Source of the DNA: Uranotaenia lowii
Lineage: Eukaryota; Arthropoda; Insecta; Diptera; Culicidae
DNA: 64,000 nucleotides
Assembly (NCBI RefSeq): GCF_029784155.1
Contig: NC_073692.1
Coordinates: 331,781,920-331,845,919 of the forward strand
Direction: 5' to 3'
Part shown: in pieces, positions 17,361 through 31,012 of the stretch
Position numbering within the stretch: the stretch's first letter is position 1
How the letters are laid out: every line of letters starts with the position of its first letter
Translations under genes and position numbers: made by a program
Notes under the pieces: model-generated
Databases searched by the model: none
What the model saw: the letters and a program-made list of their open reading frames with translations, nothing else
Told to the model about the DNA's origin: nothing

Positions 17361-18200
17361 TTGACGTTTTAAAAATCTGAGATTTAAAAAAAAAAAAAGA
17401 TGAATTATTGAAACAGAATAACTTTAACGTTAAAGTTGAGCTTCGGAAAGTAAAAAAAACTTCGCAAGAATACTGAAAAAGCTGTTAATTTAAAAAAATT
17501 AAAAATGTTGTTGTAATGTATTTTAAGAAAAGTAGTGGGTTAAAAGAAAATCTCGCTCAAAATGGTCAATGATTGACATGGAAAAGGTTGAGCTTGAAAT
17601 TTTAAAAATCTGAGATTTAAAAAAATAGTTGAATTATTGAAACAGAATAACTTTGACGTTAAAGTTGAGCTTCGGAAAGTAAAAAAACTTCGCAAGAATA
17701 CTAAAAAAAAAATCTGATTATTTTAAAAAAAAATCAAAAATGGTGTTGTAATGTATTTTAAGAAAAGTAGTGGAATTATTGAAACAGAATAAGTTTAACT
17801 TTAAAGTTGAGCTTCGGAAAGTAAAAAAAAAAACTTCGCAAGAATACTAAAAAAGCTGATAATTAAAAAATGAAAATGTTGTTGTAATGTATTTTAAGAA
17901 AAGTAGTGGGTTAAAAGAAAACCTCGCTCAAAATGGTCAATGATTGACATGGAAAAGGCAAAGCTTGAAGTTTAAAAAAATCTGAGATAAAAAAAAAGAT
18001 GAATTTTGAATGAAGCAGAAAAACTTTAACTTTAAAGTTGAGTTTCGGAAAGTAAACAAACTTCGCAAGAATACAAAAAAAGCTGATAATTAAAAATTAA
18101 AAATGTTGTTGTAATGTATTTTAAGAAATGTAGTGGGTTAAATAAAAATTCGCTCAAAATGGTCAATGATTGACATGGAGAAGGTTTGGAGTTATGCAAA
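17361..18200. repeat. Longer-unit tandem repeats inside the LTR element
   Basis: At least four diverged copies occur of a block containing 'aaagttgagcttcggaaagta', 'cttcgcaagaatac' and 'gttgtaatgtattttaagaaa'. In complete copies these are followed by 'cgctcaaaatggtcaatgattgacatgg'. Block lengths differ (about 120 to 230 bp) because one copy lacks its last part. Confidence 0.7.
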
Positions 18201-18850
18201 GTTTGAAATTTGCTTAAAACAAATAAAATAATAAGAAAATGAAAAAAAAAGATAGAACCTATTTATGATAATTGAGAATTTAACGAAAAAGTATGAAGTA
18301 TGAACAAGAGATACATTAAAAAAAATACTTAAAAATGATAAGATTTTACTTAAAAATCAAGTTTTGAAATGAAAAAGTACAGCTTATTCTAAAAATAGAA
18401 GATAAACAAAAAAAAAAATAAAGCAGTTATGGAAAATTTCGTTCTAAGAAAATAAGTGTGTTTTTTTTTAATAAATTTAAAATGCCATAAAATAGTAGTT
18501 AACTGAGATGGATTAATCATGAAGTTATGCATGGAGCCTAGAACTTTGCATAAACAAAATAGATAATGGAAAAATGAAAACCGATTATTAGGAATAATAT
18601 GATATGAAGATTTTTCAAAAGAGAGTCCATATAAAAGTAAATTAAAAAAAAAGTAAATGATTGAAATATAGTAATATTGAGTAAGAAAACAAGCTTAAAA
18701 GTATAATTTACAAGAAAAAAGACAAGAAATTTGATAATAATAAATGATAAAATAATTTTTGGCAAAATCGAAAAATTTGATGGTTAAAAACAAACTGTAA
18801 TTGGTTAATGATAAATATGTGGTCGATATGAAGTTTTCAAAAGCAAGAAC

Positions 18851-19042
18851 TTTTTTTTTTGTTTCGATTATAGTCGTTTTACCATCATTATGGCATTCGC
18901 GACTTTATCAACGTTACAGTTGGCGGATCGTTATTGAAAAACTTATCCGGTACAACTGTGTTCGATGTTTACTCTTGGGCTCGAACTCGCGGACATCGGC
19001 TCAGGAGACAACAGACTTGCCAACTGAGCTATATCACAAGCC
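18851..19042 (-). mobile_element. tRNA-derived SINE (Feilai/SINE200-like), full copy
   Basis: On the minus strand it starts TGGGCTTGTGATATAGCTC. It has an A box TAGCTCAGTTGG (19031-19020) and a B box GAGTTCGAGCCC (18988-18977), and ends in a short A-rich tail. A 13-base duplication CAAAAGCAAGAAC flanks it (18838-18850 and 19043-19055). The tRNA part is not followed by a tRNA-like acceptor stem, so it is a SINE and not a tRNA gene. It inserted into the LTR element's interior. The family name is from memory. Confidence 0.85.
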
Positions 19043-19643
19043 CAAAAGCAAGAACGTTACATAAAAAAAAGAAAATAAAAAAAATTTTTTTTTGAAAATT
19101 ACAAACTCTGACGTAAGAATAGAAAGGAAATTTTTCAAGAGATATTCGATAACAAATTAAAAATGGTGAATGATTGAAATAGTAGCTTTGTCTAAAAATA
19201 CAGCTAATAAAAGTAAAAACTAAATCAAGCTTATGATTTTAAAATAAAAGATGTTTAAAAAGAATAAATGATGAAGGCGTAAAATAGGAAGTTTCAAAAT
19301 AAATTTTATTATCAAAAAGGTAAATGATTGTGATGAAATAGTAATGTAGTTTTGAAAAGCAAGAACTTTGCAGAAAAAAAAAGATTAATTTAAAAATTAA
19401 CAAAGTATTATAAAACTAGCAAAACAACTTGGCAAATGGGAATCAAGTTGCAAAAAAAATAAAGCCTTGTGTCTTTTGGCTCGATTAATGAAAATTGATA
19501 CATTGGATAAACTTTTATTAATTTCAGTTTATGATTTACTTTTACAAATTTTACTGGACGAGGGTCATATTGGAAAAAAGTTTGATTTAATTGTATAACA
19601 ATTCGTAATCTCAAGTAAGATTGAGAGTAGAGGAGGAGATGAA

Positions 19644-19882
19644 TGTAGAGGATAGATGAAATGAATAAAAGAATTCGTAAATATAATAAGAATGTTAGAA
19701 TTGGTCATAAAATGACGCGTTATTAGGTTTTGCGTTTTATCGTGTATATTGAGAGTAAGCGAGAAAACATCCTAATGCGCAAACAGAGCAAACATCAGTT
19801 GTTCTACGACTATTGCAATAAACGGATGCGTGTTGTTTATGTGAAAAATATTCGAATCGAAATGGAACTGGCGGATTCGACA
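19644..19882. repeat. Right LTR of the non-autonomous element
   Basis: This is the second identical 239-bp LTR. It is preceded by a purine-rich tract (about 19622-19643) and followed by the CTAAT duplication. Confidence 0.8.
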
Positions 19883-19920
19883 CTAATAAGAAAAAAAATC
19901 AGATATTTCATGCTGAAAAC

Positions 19921-20200
19921 ATTCACTTTATTGTTTGCCAAGTTTGTTCGATATTAAATCATTAATGGTCACCATCAGCAGCGCATCAACAGACGCTTTC
20001 ATCAAGGTTATTTTTGCCGCATCCCAATCTTCGAACTTGCGTTTTTTGCCGATCAGCTAGCTGAAAAGTAAACAAAACATGTATTTAAGTTTACTAATAT
20101 ATTGAACGTTCACATAAAAACATCAAATCGAACTTACCATTCCGGAGATGACAATAACATTTAACTTTGAAGAAAAACTAGTAACTATGAACTAGCGATT
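19921..20200 (-). pseudogene. Intron-containing mini cassette of element Y
   Basis: On the minus strand a segment ends GGAATG followed by GTAAGTTC. A 77-base intron (20137-20061) ends in TTTTCAG. The next segment carries an open frame of about 38 codons with KKRKFEDWDA and ends in TAA overlapping the AATAAA signal (19932-19927). The donor context CTTACCATTC (plus strand) is identical to that of element W. Function not recognised; transposon-encoded or captured host exons are both possible. Confidence 0.5.
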
Positions 20201-20790
20201 ACTCCGTACTGTTAGATGATGAAAAAGCTGAAGGAATCAATTAATGTGTTCATTATTTTTACACAATGCCGTTTCTTCTATTTTTCATAAGAACATCGTA
20301 TGAAAATTGAAAGAATTTCATAAGACTCTTATGGAAAATTATTTTACACTCTAAAAAGCGGTTCATAAGATGCATCTTATGAAAATTATAATAAGAATTT
20401 GCCTGAGTGTAGTTTTGATTTTCAACACAACCGGACAAACTGTATTCGAAATTCGGTTCTTGCTCAATCCAAAATATCTTCTAAGCTTAAAATTTTAATT
20501 TAAAGAAATTATTCCTTTCTGTTGAAAACAATTTTCTTTGGTTGAAAGAAAATTTACTTTGTTTTAAACGAAATGTGCAATTGAACAAATTTCTTTTGAA
20601 TCAAAGAATTTGTTTAAAATCTAAGTCCAAAATTATTTAGTTAAAAAAATTAATTATTTTTCCAAAATTATTCATTTGACTCAGAACGATAATTCATTGA
20701 TTCAAAAAAATAGGAGTTTGCTTCAAAAAACTGAATGATTTGAATCAAAGTCAGTTTTGTTTGGTATCAAAATCCAAGTTTTCTCTGCGT

Positions 20791-22135
<1,345 letters not shown>

Positions 22136-22478
22136 AATTATAGGATTTGAATTAGTCAGTAAATAGAACATAAGTAATTTATGAATATGCTCAGTATTTG
22201 ACACTCTCAATAAATTAAAAAAAATAAAAAACTAAATTTGAAACATAGTAAAGCGATTTAAACCACAGAAAAAAAAACATCGTTCTCTATAAAACATCTG
22301 GACTGCTTATACAAATCTCAGGAAGAAACGAGGACGACATGCCTTTTATCTGTCCCGAGATTTCAGCCGTTGGAAATACAGAAAGAAATCTTCTTATTAA
22401 CAGGATAAAATATCAGGTGTGCACACCAAACTTAAGATGCCTAACATATCGAAACTGAAGTTCCAGTTTGGGCCACCA
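22136..22478. other. No feature seen
   Basis: This is a short AT-rich spacer between the microsatellite and element Z with no supported frame or repeat end. Confidence 0.4.
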
Positions 22479-23338
22479 CACAGCAAGAAAAAATCGTGTA
22501 ATTTTAGATCGAAAACGATGCACGAAATCGGAACATCGTTTTTGATCTAAAATTCTATCACTGTGTATTTTTAACAAGAATGTAATTTTTGGGGCGTGTA
22601 AATTTAGATCGATAACGATGCACGCCAATGGAGCCGCATTTTGCCGTGTAAAAATACACAACGGTGTAAATTATGATTTTGTTTTGATTGTTTGCCGCTT
22701 TTGAAGGTATAAATAATAAATAATTGAAACACACTTATTTCTTTTACTGAAGGAATTTATTTTCAAATCGAAGCATAAAAATAAAAAAAAGTTCACCCAA
22801 CATCATGAGCAGTGCCAGGTTTGGATGATGGACTTCATACAGCCTATTTTTACCGGTCAGCGTCGTCATCAGTATTCTCCAATCGTGGTTCCACTTCACT
22901 GCGTAAATCTGCTGAAACAAAAATAATAATTAGGTTCCACATCTTTCACTTACATAATGTCATTTACCTTATCTCCATCCGAATTCCGTGGACTTATTTG
23001 TTTTCCTTGGCTTTTTTCATAGTAAATTTTCTTGCCGAACTGATTGGAACTTTTATGGCTGCTCGGACAAAAACAAACACATATGCCACAAGTTGAGAAT
23101 TTCCATTGAATTTTAAACAAACAGATATAATTTTACACTGTTTGTGATATAAATTTCATTGACCGCTTGGTTTTTACATCACAGAATGTAAAATTATATC
23201 AAAACAATTTATTTCTATTCTAAAGACTAAAATTACATCAAAAGGAGTTAAAAATTACATCTTTTGTGAATTACACTCGTAAAAAAATAGATCACTCGTG
23301 TTTTAGATTCCGTATACTTTTAGAAATTTTTTGCTGTG
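22479..23338. mobile_element. TIR element Z (860 bp) with intron cassette
   Basis: The left end is CACAGCAAGAAAAAAT and the right end ATTTTTTGCTGTG, imperfect inverses. Subterminal motifs of the type TGTAAATTTAGATC and TGTAAAATTATATC repeat inward from both sides. It ends about 450 bases upstream of the URB1 start codon. The interior has no transposase. Confidence 0.65.
22750..23060 (-). pseudogene. Intron-containing mini cassette of element Z
   Basis: On the minus strand an exon-like segment ends GATAAG followed by GTAAATG. A 56-base intron (22967-22912) ends TTTCAG. A segment follows with an open frame that ends in an acidic tail (NTDDDADR) and a stop. A poly(A) signal AATAAA is at 22761-22756. 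Same order and strand as the cassettes in W and Y. The protein is not recognised. Confidence 0.45.
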
Positions 23339-23786
23339 CACCGTACTTCATAAGAAATCTGCTATCGAAAATGACGAAAATGAAAAAAATTTAAACATCG
23401 ACACTGCCTATCAATTTCGTTACTTCAGCACCTCTAGCGGCAAAAATGCACTGGATTAAACGTATCGGTTTGTGCGCTGGATAAGTTCTCACCGTAAAAC
23501 TTCCAATTATCTCCACTGGTAGCGCTGCTGACGTAGTCTGTTCCCAAAATTTTCCATGTATACGAAAAACCGGATCACAACAAAGAAGGTAGTGTGTGTG
23601 AAATCGCAATGTTTTGAACCCACATTCTTCCATTCTCCCCCTTTGACAGATCGCATTCCGAACCGCGTGGTTTTGTTGTTCTAAAATCGGTCTCAAACGT
23701 GCAACAGGAACTAGTCGGTCTCTTTTATTCAAAAATACACCTTTAAAACAATACTTTAACCTGCTAATTTAGTGACACCCGAAAGC
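23339..23786 (+). promoter_or_regulatory. Upstream region of URB1
   Basis: This is a short, moderately GC-rich interval before the start codon. No TATA box or DPE is convincing. A pyrimidine stretch 'ggtctcttttattc' about 65 bases before the ATG could mark the transcription start, as in many ribosome-biogenesis genes, but this is inference. Confidence 0.3.
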
Positions 23787-26700
23787 ATGACCACAACGGC
23801 AATGAAGCGAAAATCGATTTCCGCCGGGGGCTGTCCGTTCGGGGCCAAAAAAGCGAAAGTTGAAAATGGAACCGGTGGCGGAGCGGGTAAGAAAATGAAA
23901 AAGCTGAAGGTAAAAAAGGATGGTTTGAAAGTAAAGCGGAATGCACTAACCAAGGATAAGATTCGTAAGGTAAAGATAAAGAAGGGTACGGCGAAAAAGA
24001 TTCTGGAGGATACGAAGCAACAGCATCCGGTAGATAATACCCCCGCGAATAAAGTGGTTGAGAATTTCAGGCAAAAGCTGAACCAAGATTCAGTACCTAT
24101 CGATGGTGAGTAGATTGTTGATTGATTGTTAAAAGAAATGTTAATGATTTTCACTTAAATTTTAGTGATTCGTCATTTTACGGCCTCGCTGCAACAGAAT
24201 CCCTCTTACGCAGTAGATTACATTCGAGCGGGTGGCACGTTTAAGCCGCTGATCAAAGTTCTGAATGCTCTCGACAAGGAAAAACTATCGGACATTGCGG
24301 AGTTGCTCACGTTGATACACTACATTCTGATCGAAAGTGTTAACTATGACGAAACACATGCCGATTATGCAGCCAAATGTGCGAAGTCAATTATAACCGA
24401 TTATAAGCCAGTAATAATGTCGTTGTTAAGGACCCTGCAAAATGAGTTTCATAAATCTTCGGCGTTCCGCATTCTGAAAGCAGTTCTGCTCGTTGATTAT
24501 AGCCATGGTAAAGATATTCTGAAACTGTTGGATGTCTGCCTTCCGGATATGGAGATGCTAACTGTTCGCGAAAGTTCGGCTAATGATTCGCATGAATCGT
24601 TACGTGGAGTTTTTATCGATTTCAATCTTTCGTTTCTGATCGATACGGGAGCAGATTTGACCAGAGCTTGGTTAAGTCGTTTTCTGTTGGTTAACCCGCT
24701 GGTATCAAATCTTTTGTACGACAGGGCTGAAAACGTTATTTTGGTAATGAAAACGTTTCAACAATACGTTTTAGAATGTCCGGAGATCGATAAGTACATT
24801 TACCGTACAACCTTTTCAACGGATATTCTAAAAGCATTGATACATGTGTACGATTGGGTTGGACCACCAAAAGCTAACATTAACGAAGAACTACGTGCGT
24901 CGGTTTCAAATGCTGTCGAAAAAGTTGTGCTTCCATTACTGACGTCGAAAAAGTATCACTTAGTTCCAAAAGTAACCGATTTAGCTAAAGGAAGCTCCCG
25001 GCACAAGCATATTCTACTGGCTTTGAAAAATTCCAAACTAGGCAAGCACCAGAGAAAGTTGATTCTGAAAATTTTCGAAGTATGTCCAGAAGTTTTACCA
25101 GCTGTGTTCGAAAATTTTGGAACTTTGTTAAAAACGAAAAAACCAGAAAATCAAGCATTTTTGCTGGAAATTTTACGTGCACCGAAGCCGAAAGAAATTG
25201 TTCCACGTTTTATAACGGCAGATGCGAAGCAAGTTTCAAACTTTGTTGTTAAATCTACACTTCCAAGAACTATTCTGGAGTACGTCAGCTCTTTCATCGA
25301 CAGCAGACCAGCAATTTGTTTGGAAATGTTATCCGTTATGTTGGGTCAATGTGAACAGTATCTTCAGGAGATAACTAAGTTGACGAATCTTGATCAATTT
25401 GATCAGAAAAAAGTGAAATTTGACGTTATCAACCAGATATTGGCACTTTTCCCCACCATCGATACCATAATGTTTTCCATGAACTCTGTTAGAACCAACA
25501 AACTGGTATCAAAACCATACATCGTTATGGAATATGCTATGGACATCCTGATAGCATGCATCAGAACATTTCCATCCTACATAGAAAGTTCCGCCTTCAT
25601 TACAACTTACCGCAACATCCTGGACCCGGTTTACAAAAATGCTGCCCTAGAACAGGAATACCTTTCTTATGAATTCAAAGCTATTAAAGTCGTAATTGCT
25701 CTCGAGCCTCAATCAATCGCCTTCAACTCCAATCTGTTTCCATCGGTTCTCAAGCTGCTAATCAAAGTTTACCTCCACGGAAACCTAGAAATGCAACGTG
25801 AATCAACCCAAATGCTACTGTCTCTTTTCCAAAACACGTCCCTATTTGGAAACAACCCAACCGAAATAGAAATCTGGTTTCAATCACTCAAGCAAATTGA
25901 ATTCACTTCGGCCATATTCCCGTACCTGGCAAAGTCATTCCGCACTGCAGCTGAGCAGCAAAATCTTCCCAAAGAGAACGATCACTCGTTAATAAACGAA
26001 GCATTCGAAAAGGTCCGTAAATCGGATTTGGACGAACTGTTCAAACAAGTCGAAGCCGAAAGCTACGGTCAACAGCAAGCCAGTTCTTCGGACAGAACCA
26101 TCGAATTACCTGTGGCGGATAACTTCCTGATGTACATGTTTCACCCGAGCACGGAAAGACCCGAACAGTTTCGACCTTATTTGGAAGCGGTAGCTTTGCG
26201 CTACTTTCACCTACTACCCTATCCGGAGATTGTAGAAAATTGCTGCAAAAGTTTGGGTGGTTCCATGTACAAGCACTTCCGGAAAACGGTCGTTGATGGA
26301 AAGCTGAAGCGATTGGATGAAAACAATAGGAACGGTTCGCTTGGAAAGCTCAGCGGATTTTTGCTAGACAAGAAAACTGTTCCACTAGATCAGATTATAC
26401 AGGATGGTAAGTTCCCAACAAATTTTTACTCTTTTTTTTTATTTTGATGCTGATGATAATCATTAAAGACCCTTCAGCAATTATACAGGTCGAAAAAAGT
26501 TTTGTGGTCAAAACTCGACTGCCACCCTAAAGTACATAGCATCTTATAAATCTGAATTTGAAATCTGACTATGAAATCTAAGACCTAGCTTTGACACCTG
26601 GGTCTGGGAGAGGAAATTTAAAACCTGGTGTTTTTCGGAATACATATATATTATCCTCATATTTTTCTTATCATCTTTTTCAGACTCCACGGATCAACGC

Positions 26701-29700
26701 TGCGAGTTGGTCTATCTCATACATCAGACCGTTTTCTACGCAACCCGCTTTATTGAGCAAGGTGATTTGGACCAAGAATATGTATCGGTGTGCTTGCATT
26801 ATCTAAACACCCTACTAGATCGGCTTCTGCAGGTCGAAATCGAACTCCCCGCCCAGGATCGTAAGCTTGACGAAGTTCTGCGTAACATTTTCTGCCATCG
26901 ACCGGTCTTGTATCAGCATTTCAGTATTCGCAAAGAAAGAACGGAGTTGCGAAAAAACGTGACTGGGCTCGTTTATCAGCTGTTCAAAAAGTTACAATCT
27001 GTCGAAAGTTTTGGACAGCACACGGTGCTTTATTCGAACAAAATCGTTGGCGAACTTATTAGATCGTCGACACTGGGAGGAGATGAATATATCTTGGATG
27101 CTGGATTGGTCGAGAAGTTGTTAGAAATATTTGAACTCAACGAGCGCCATTGTGTGGAATTGCTGCAGCATTACGCCAATTTGCCCCATCAAAAGTTTAT
27201 CAACGAAAAAAATGAGAAAACCTATCATTACAATTTGTTGGTTGGTAGCCTGATAAAATTGGCCAAAAGCTACGACGTTTTCTTGGACGAACAGACTATG
27301 AAGGGCCTGTCCAAAATATATGTTGACTTCATTCGAGAAAACGGAAACGAGTTAAACTTAGAGAGTTTAGAAATCGCAATACTGGACTACCTAGAGACTT
27401 TCAGCCATAACATAGCTCATTTGGATCTTGACTTGTTCCGAAGTTTCTTCGAGAGCAAACGATTGGGAAAACCGATGGTTCGTCTTGCCGCTTTTCTTCT
27501 GGAAAGGGATGATCGATATGGAGAAGCTTTTATTGAACTGATTCCAGGGAACATCACTAAAAAAGAATTGATTTATCCGTTGGTCAATGTAGCATTCCGT
27601 AAAGGTGTTTTGAGCAACAATAAAGATGCTTTGAAGAAGACTATGACCTCAATTTACAACGAATTCAAGAGTGGCTTGAGTAAAACCATCGAAAAACCAG
27701 GCAAAGCTGCGGTGATCTACAAAGAGAATCATATTGCAAACAGCGAGTTGATTAAAAATTGTATGCCAAGCAATGAATGTGTAGATTTTGCCAAGAAAAA
27801 ACTTAAACTGGATACATTGGAAATATATCAGCTAAAACTCATGATGGAGATCTACCGAAAGGCACTAGAAAGTGCGAATGATGATGTCAACCAATCCAAA
27901 GTAATTTATGTAAACGTGTTTAACGTTTTACTGCAGTTTTTCAATATTTTATTGAAGGCTTCTGACATTACCAAGGAACTGGACAAGCTTCATGAACTGG
28001 TTTTGGTCACCTTTTCATGGGCAGAAACTTCTAAAAATTCGAAGCACTTAAAGAACGTAGAATTCAAAGAAATCACGGATAGTTCAAACTGGAATAATTT
28101 CTGCAAATTTTCCTTGAAGCTTGGAATTGACATTCAAAAGTGTCCCGATAATCCCTACAGATATGACGATCGTTTATATATTTTGCTGAAAATCTCAGCT
28201 GTACTCGTTAATCTTTTTTATAAAGACAACAGCTCACCTGCAGAATTGGCTACGCTCTACGAACTAGCTTTGACGCACTCCCGATTTTTGGATGTGCTGC
28301 TTGTTTCTTTCCAGTTTCGAGTGAAAACATCACTGGTTCATCTCCTGTTCAACATCGCTCGCAAGAATTCTAGCGTTATGACCAAGAAACACATCCCAAT
28401 ACTGCTGGGAGCTTACGGTGCCACATTAACGGAAACCAACCGTTACGTTCTAGCCTTGATTCAGCTTTACGAGCAGTCCAACATCCATATGCACGAATAT
28501 CGCCCTTATCTGTGGGGAGAAACGGCTATTAAGCAGTTTTCCCTAGGGCAAGAATCGTCCGATAAGCAAACTCTGTTCAGAACAAACAACTCTGAAGCCC
28601 TCTCCCTATTCAGCAAAGACAATCTAGGCAACACTCTTCGTAGTTTTCCTATCTGGCGCAAACTAGACGCCACCCGACAACTACCAGATGTGAACTTTGA
28701 CGAACTAGTCAAAGACTCTCAAAGCCCAGGAATGATACAACCTCAAAATGAACTGGAACGCTACGTCGAGCAACAGCAGTTTCATCGGAGAAAAAATCCT
28801 CCAGCTGAACTTTTGGAACACTGTGCCGGAAAGCGAGAAGTTCAGGCAGCCATATATGATCCCTCATTTTTGCTTCCAATGATGGGTTATTTGTTTGCAC
28901 CGGAAAACTACGATCTGCTCGATTTGGCTGGTAAAAACGGCGCCCTGGCAATTCCCTTCGCTTGTCTTGCCAGTGACGATGAGTCGATGCGAGTGGCAGC
29001 TGCCAGTGTGATCGTGAGGATTCGAGGCCATTTGGAGCTTTCTAGGTAAGCTCTCTTTTACATTTCCCAATTCTTCAAAACATTGTAATTTTCCAATTTT
29101 TACAGAAAATTCATCGACTCAAAATTTTGGCTGCACTTATTCAACGCAGTACAGAACGGCGTTGCCACGCTAAACCGGGGGAAACCGTCAAATAAGGACA
29201 AACCGGACAACACCAAGAAAAAGTTACCGAAGCCCGCTTTTCTACCGACCCTGTTCATCGGCGAAACTATCAACATTCTACCGGAAGTTCTGAACGAGCT
29301 TCACTCGACTCTCACACACTACTTTCTCCTAAAGGACACGTTCGATTTCAAAGCGGTCCCAAATTTCTTGGTAATGTTCCACAGCAGTGAGGTCAAGCAC
29401 AACCTGCACCGGGTATTCATCATGGAAACAATTTACAATGGCATCAAAAGTCACGATGACTTCATGATTCTTCGAACATCCCCCGTCATTCGAGCGCTGC
29501 TAGATTTTTACGGTTCCCCGCTTTCGAACAGAGAGCTAAACATTCTTATTTTAAACGCCCTCAACTCTATTGTCAAAACTCCAAAATCGTGTGAGGTGAT
29601 GGTCAACACACTAGGCTTTCTAACTTGGATCAGCGAACGTATCGAGAGCATCGAGAGTTTCCATTTCGACACTATTGAAGCCTTCCTTGGAATACTGAGC

Positions 29701-30126
29701 AACATTTGGTACTCGGTCCAGGTCCAAAGACAGTCTTTCAACGTACCACAATTAAGCCGCACCATTCTGATAATAATCCTGAAATTTGTTCCTCTTTTTT
29801 CAACCCGAAGCTCCAGTAAAACACTATCACGGTTCCTAAACCTATTGGAGAAAACGACTACAGATAAGGAAAGTAACCTAACACTAGTTTCAGAAAAGGT
29901 GCTGCAATCGATGATGGAATACTTCGAAAAGCTGTTTGAACAGCAGCTGTGGCATGTTAAGTACGTGTTGGCTAATGGGAATGTGCAACACTGTGAAGAA
30001 AGTGTTTCTTTGGCAAGGAAACTTTCGGCTCAGGGTATGGAGGACAGTACCATCTTTGTGGTGTTATCATTGAGGCGTTTCGTTATACAATGGTTGACGG
30101 CGCGAAATGTCGTCAAAGAAAATTGA
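23787..30126 (+). CDS. URB1: URB1/Npa1 nucleolar pre-ribosomal-associated protein 1, complete, four exons
   Basis: Exons are 23787-24105, 24166-26406, 26684-29045 and 29106-30126. Introns are 60, 277 and 60 bp, all GT-AG (GTGAGT, GTAAGT and GTAAGC donors). The joined frame is 1,980 codons plus TGA, against about 2,270 residues in human and 1,760 in yeast. Residues 1-106 are Lys-rich (KKMKKLKVKK, a likely nuclear/nucleolar signal). The region from about 108 onward matches the Npa1/URB1 N-terminal helical-repeat domain (motifs HFTASLQQNPSYAVDYI, RGVFIDFNLSFLID, YDRAENVILVMKTF). Exons 3 and 4 hold the C-terminal domain (PFACLASDDESMRVAAAS, FLPTLFIGET). URB1 is a scaffold for early 60S pre-ribosome assembly in the nucleolus. 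The ATG is the first in frame after an upstream in-frame stop. The gene sits free of transposons between element Z and an I-type LINE. A splice model from RNA would confirm it. Confidence 0.95.
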
Positions 30127-30164
30127 GTTGATTTTTTTAGTAATGATGTAAGCCTATTTTTAAT

Positions 30165-30170
30165 AATAAA
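30165..30170 (+). terminator. Poly(A) signal AATAAA of URB1
   Basis: AATAAA begins 39 bases after the stop codon, in AT-rich DNA. It is the first such signal downstream of the stop. Confidence 0.7.
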
Positions 30171-30351
30171 TTCTGTAGATTTAAATGTATAAATAAGTCT
30201 CCTGAATCAGTGTATCCCGTATATTCGAAAATGATTCTGAACACACCATTATTCGATAGTATCAAACAAATTATTGACGACCGGAAGTTTCATATCTATT
30301 GCTAGAGGAGTATGTTTTTTCCCGCTGCTTTCAGACTGGGTAAATGAGGTT

Positions 30352-31012
30352 AATTTATCGAAAATTTTTGCTCCACCAACAATTTGTACATCCTGAACCA
30401 CTCTTTACCCACACGAATTGACCCCTCAACTGGAAATACCTCTGCCCTGGACTTAAGCTTAGTGTCCTGGAACCTTAGCCCAAAACTCTCCTGAACAGTT
30501 CTGGAAGACAATCACGGCAGTGACCACATTCCAATCATTGTATCATTCGAGCACTCTACCCCTACAGTAGCCACAAGACCTCGGTGGAAATACGAGGACG
30601 CCGACTGGGTCGGTACCAATTTGAAATCGAGCTAGCTTTGAAAAGTAATTTAAGCCACACATATGATTCCTTCACTAGACTACTCTTCAACACAGCCTCT
30701 TTGTACGTTGGTGAGGCCCAGAAGTTCGAGACTCCATCAAGCTTCGCCGTAAAAAAACTCCGAGCACTACCTCGCCTTCCTAATGACCACCCCCAAAAGC
30801 TTCTTGCTCTTGGAGAGTACAAAGCTGCACGATCTGTCGCTAAAGCTGTTGTTAGAACCGCTAAAAGAAATAGTTGGAGGGACTTTGTGGAAGAAATCAA
30901 TCCTGAAACTCCATCCGCCAAAGTTTGGGATAAAATCAAACGCTTGAGTGGCTCCAATCGCTCCAGCCGTTTCCATCTGTTGTTGGGCCAACAATACTCT
31001 AACGACTCTGCA
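30352..31012 (+). mobile_element. I-clade-like LINE, 5' fragment (endonuclease end and linker)
   Basis: Broken frames give LDLSLVSW and GSDHIPI of the endonuclease C-terminus (near 30450-30540) and the linker with SWRDFVEEINPETPSAKVWDKI (about 30873-30938). Stops and frameshifts are present. The element then meets the minus-strand LINE A. The matching 3' part, in the same orientation, resumes at about 44325. The RT fingers and palm start are missing from both fragments. Confidence 0.7.

Larger units (their letters stand above)
16435..19882. mobile_element. Non-autonomous LTR retrotransposon (LARD-like), identical 239-bp LTRs
   Basis: Two direct repeats of 239 bp (16435-16673 and 19644-19882) look identical base for base, begin TG and end CA. 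They are flanked by a 5-base duplication CTAAT (16430-16434 and 19883-19887). One base after the left LTR the sequence TGGCGTAGTTGAGACTC is placed like a tRNA primer-binding site. Just before the right LTR is a purine tract (AGAGGAGGAGA). The roughly 3-kb interior has no gag or pol frame and consists of tandem repeats plus a SINE. It would need proteins from another element. Confidence 0.8.
16246..20412. mobile_element. TIR element Y (about 0.7 kb before an internal LTR insertion)
   Basis: The ends are exact inverses: CTACACTCAG at 16246-16255 and CTGAGTGTAG at 20403-20412. If the outer TA is the target duplication, the TIR starts CACTCAG. Subterminal regions on both sides contain CATAAG/CTTATG palindromes. 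The element was split by an LTR element at 16435-19882; without it Y would be about 714 bp. Its right half carries the intron cassette. Confidence 0.75.
15696..20790. mobile_element. Outer TIR-type element W (about 0.9 kb), split by element Y
   Basis: The two halves, 15696-16245 and 20413-20790, share repeated short motifs of the form TTTGAAACAAA/TTTGAATCAAA. The right end reads CACGCAGAGAAAAC on the minus strand, like the CAC.CAG.AAAA ends of elements Y and Z. The left terminus is not clear and may be truncated against the LINE, so the element boundary is inference. No long frame is present; the left half carries the intron cassette described at 15927-16260. Confidence 0.45.

Noticed and set aside
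18940..19042. Minus-strand tRNA gene
   Set aside because: The A/B boxes belong to a SINE with A-rich tail and 13-base duplication; no proper acceptor stem.
23756..24154. 132-codon minus-strand frame at the URB1 start
   Set aside because: Shadow of the Lys-rich URB1 first exon and crosses its first intron.
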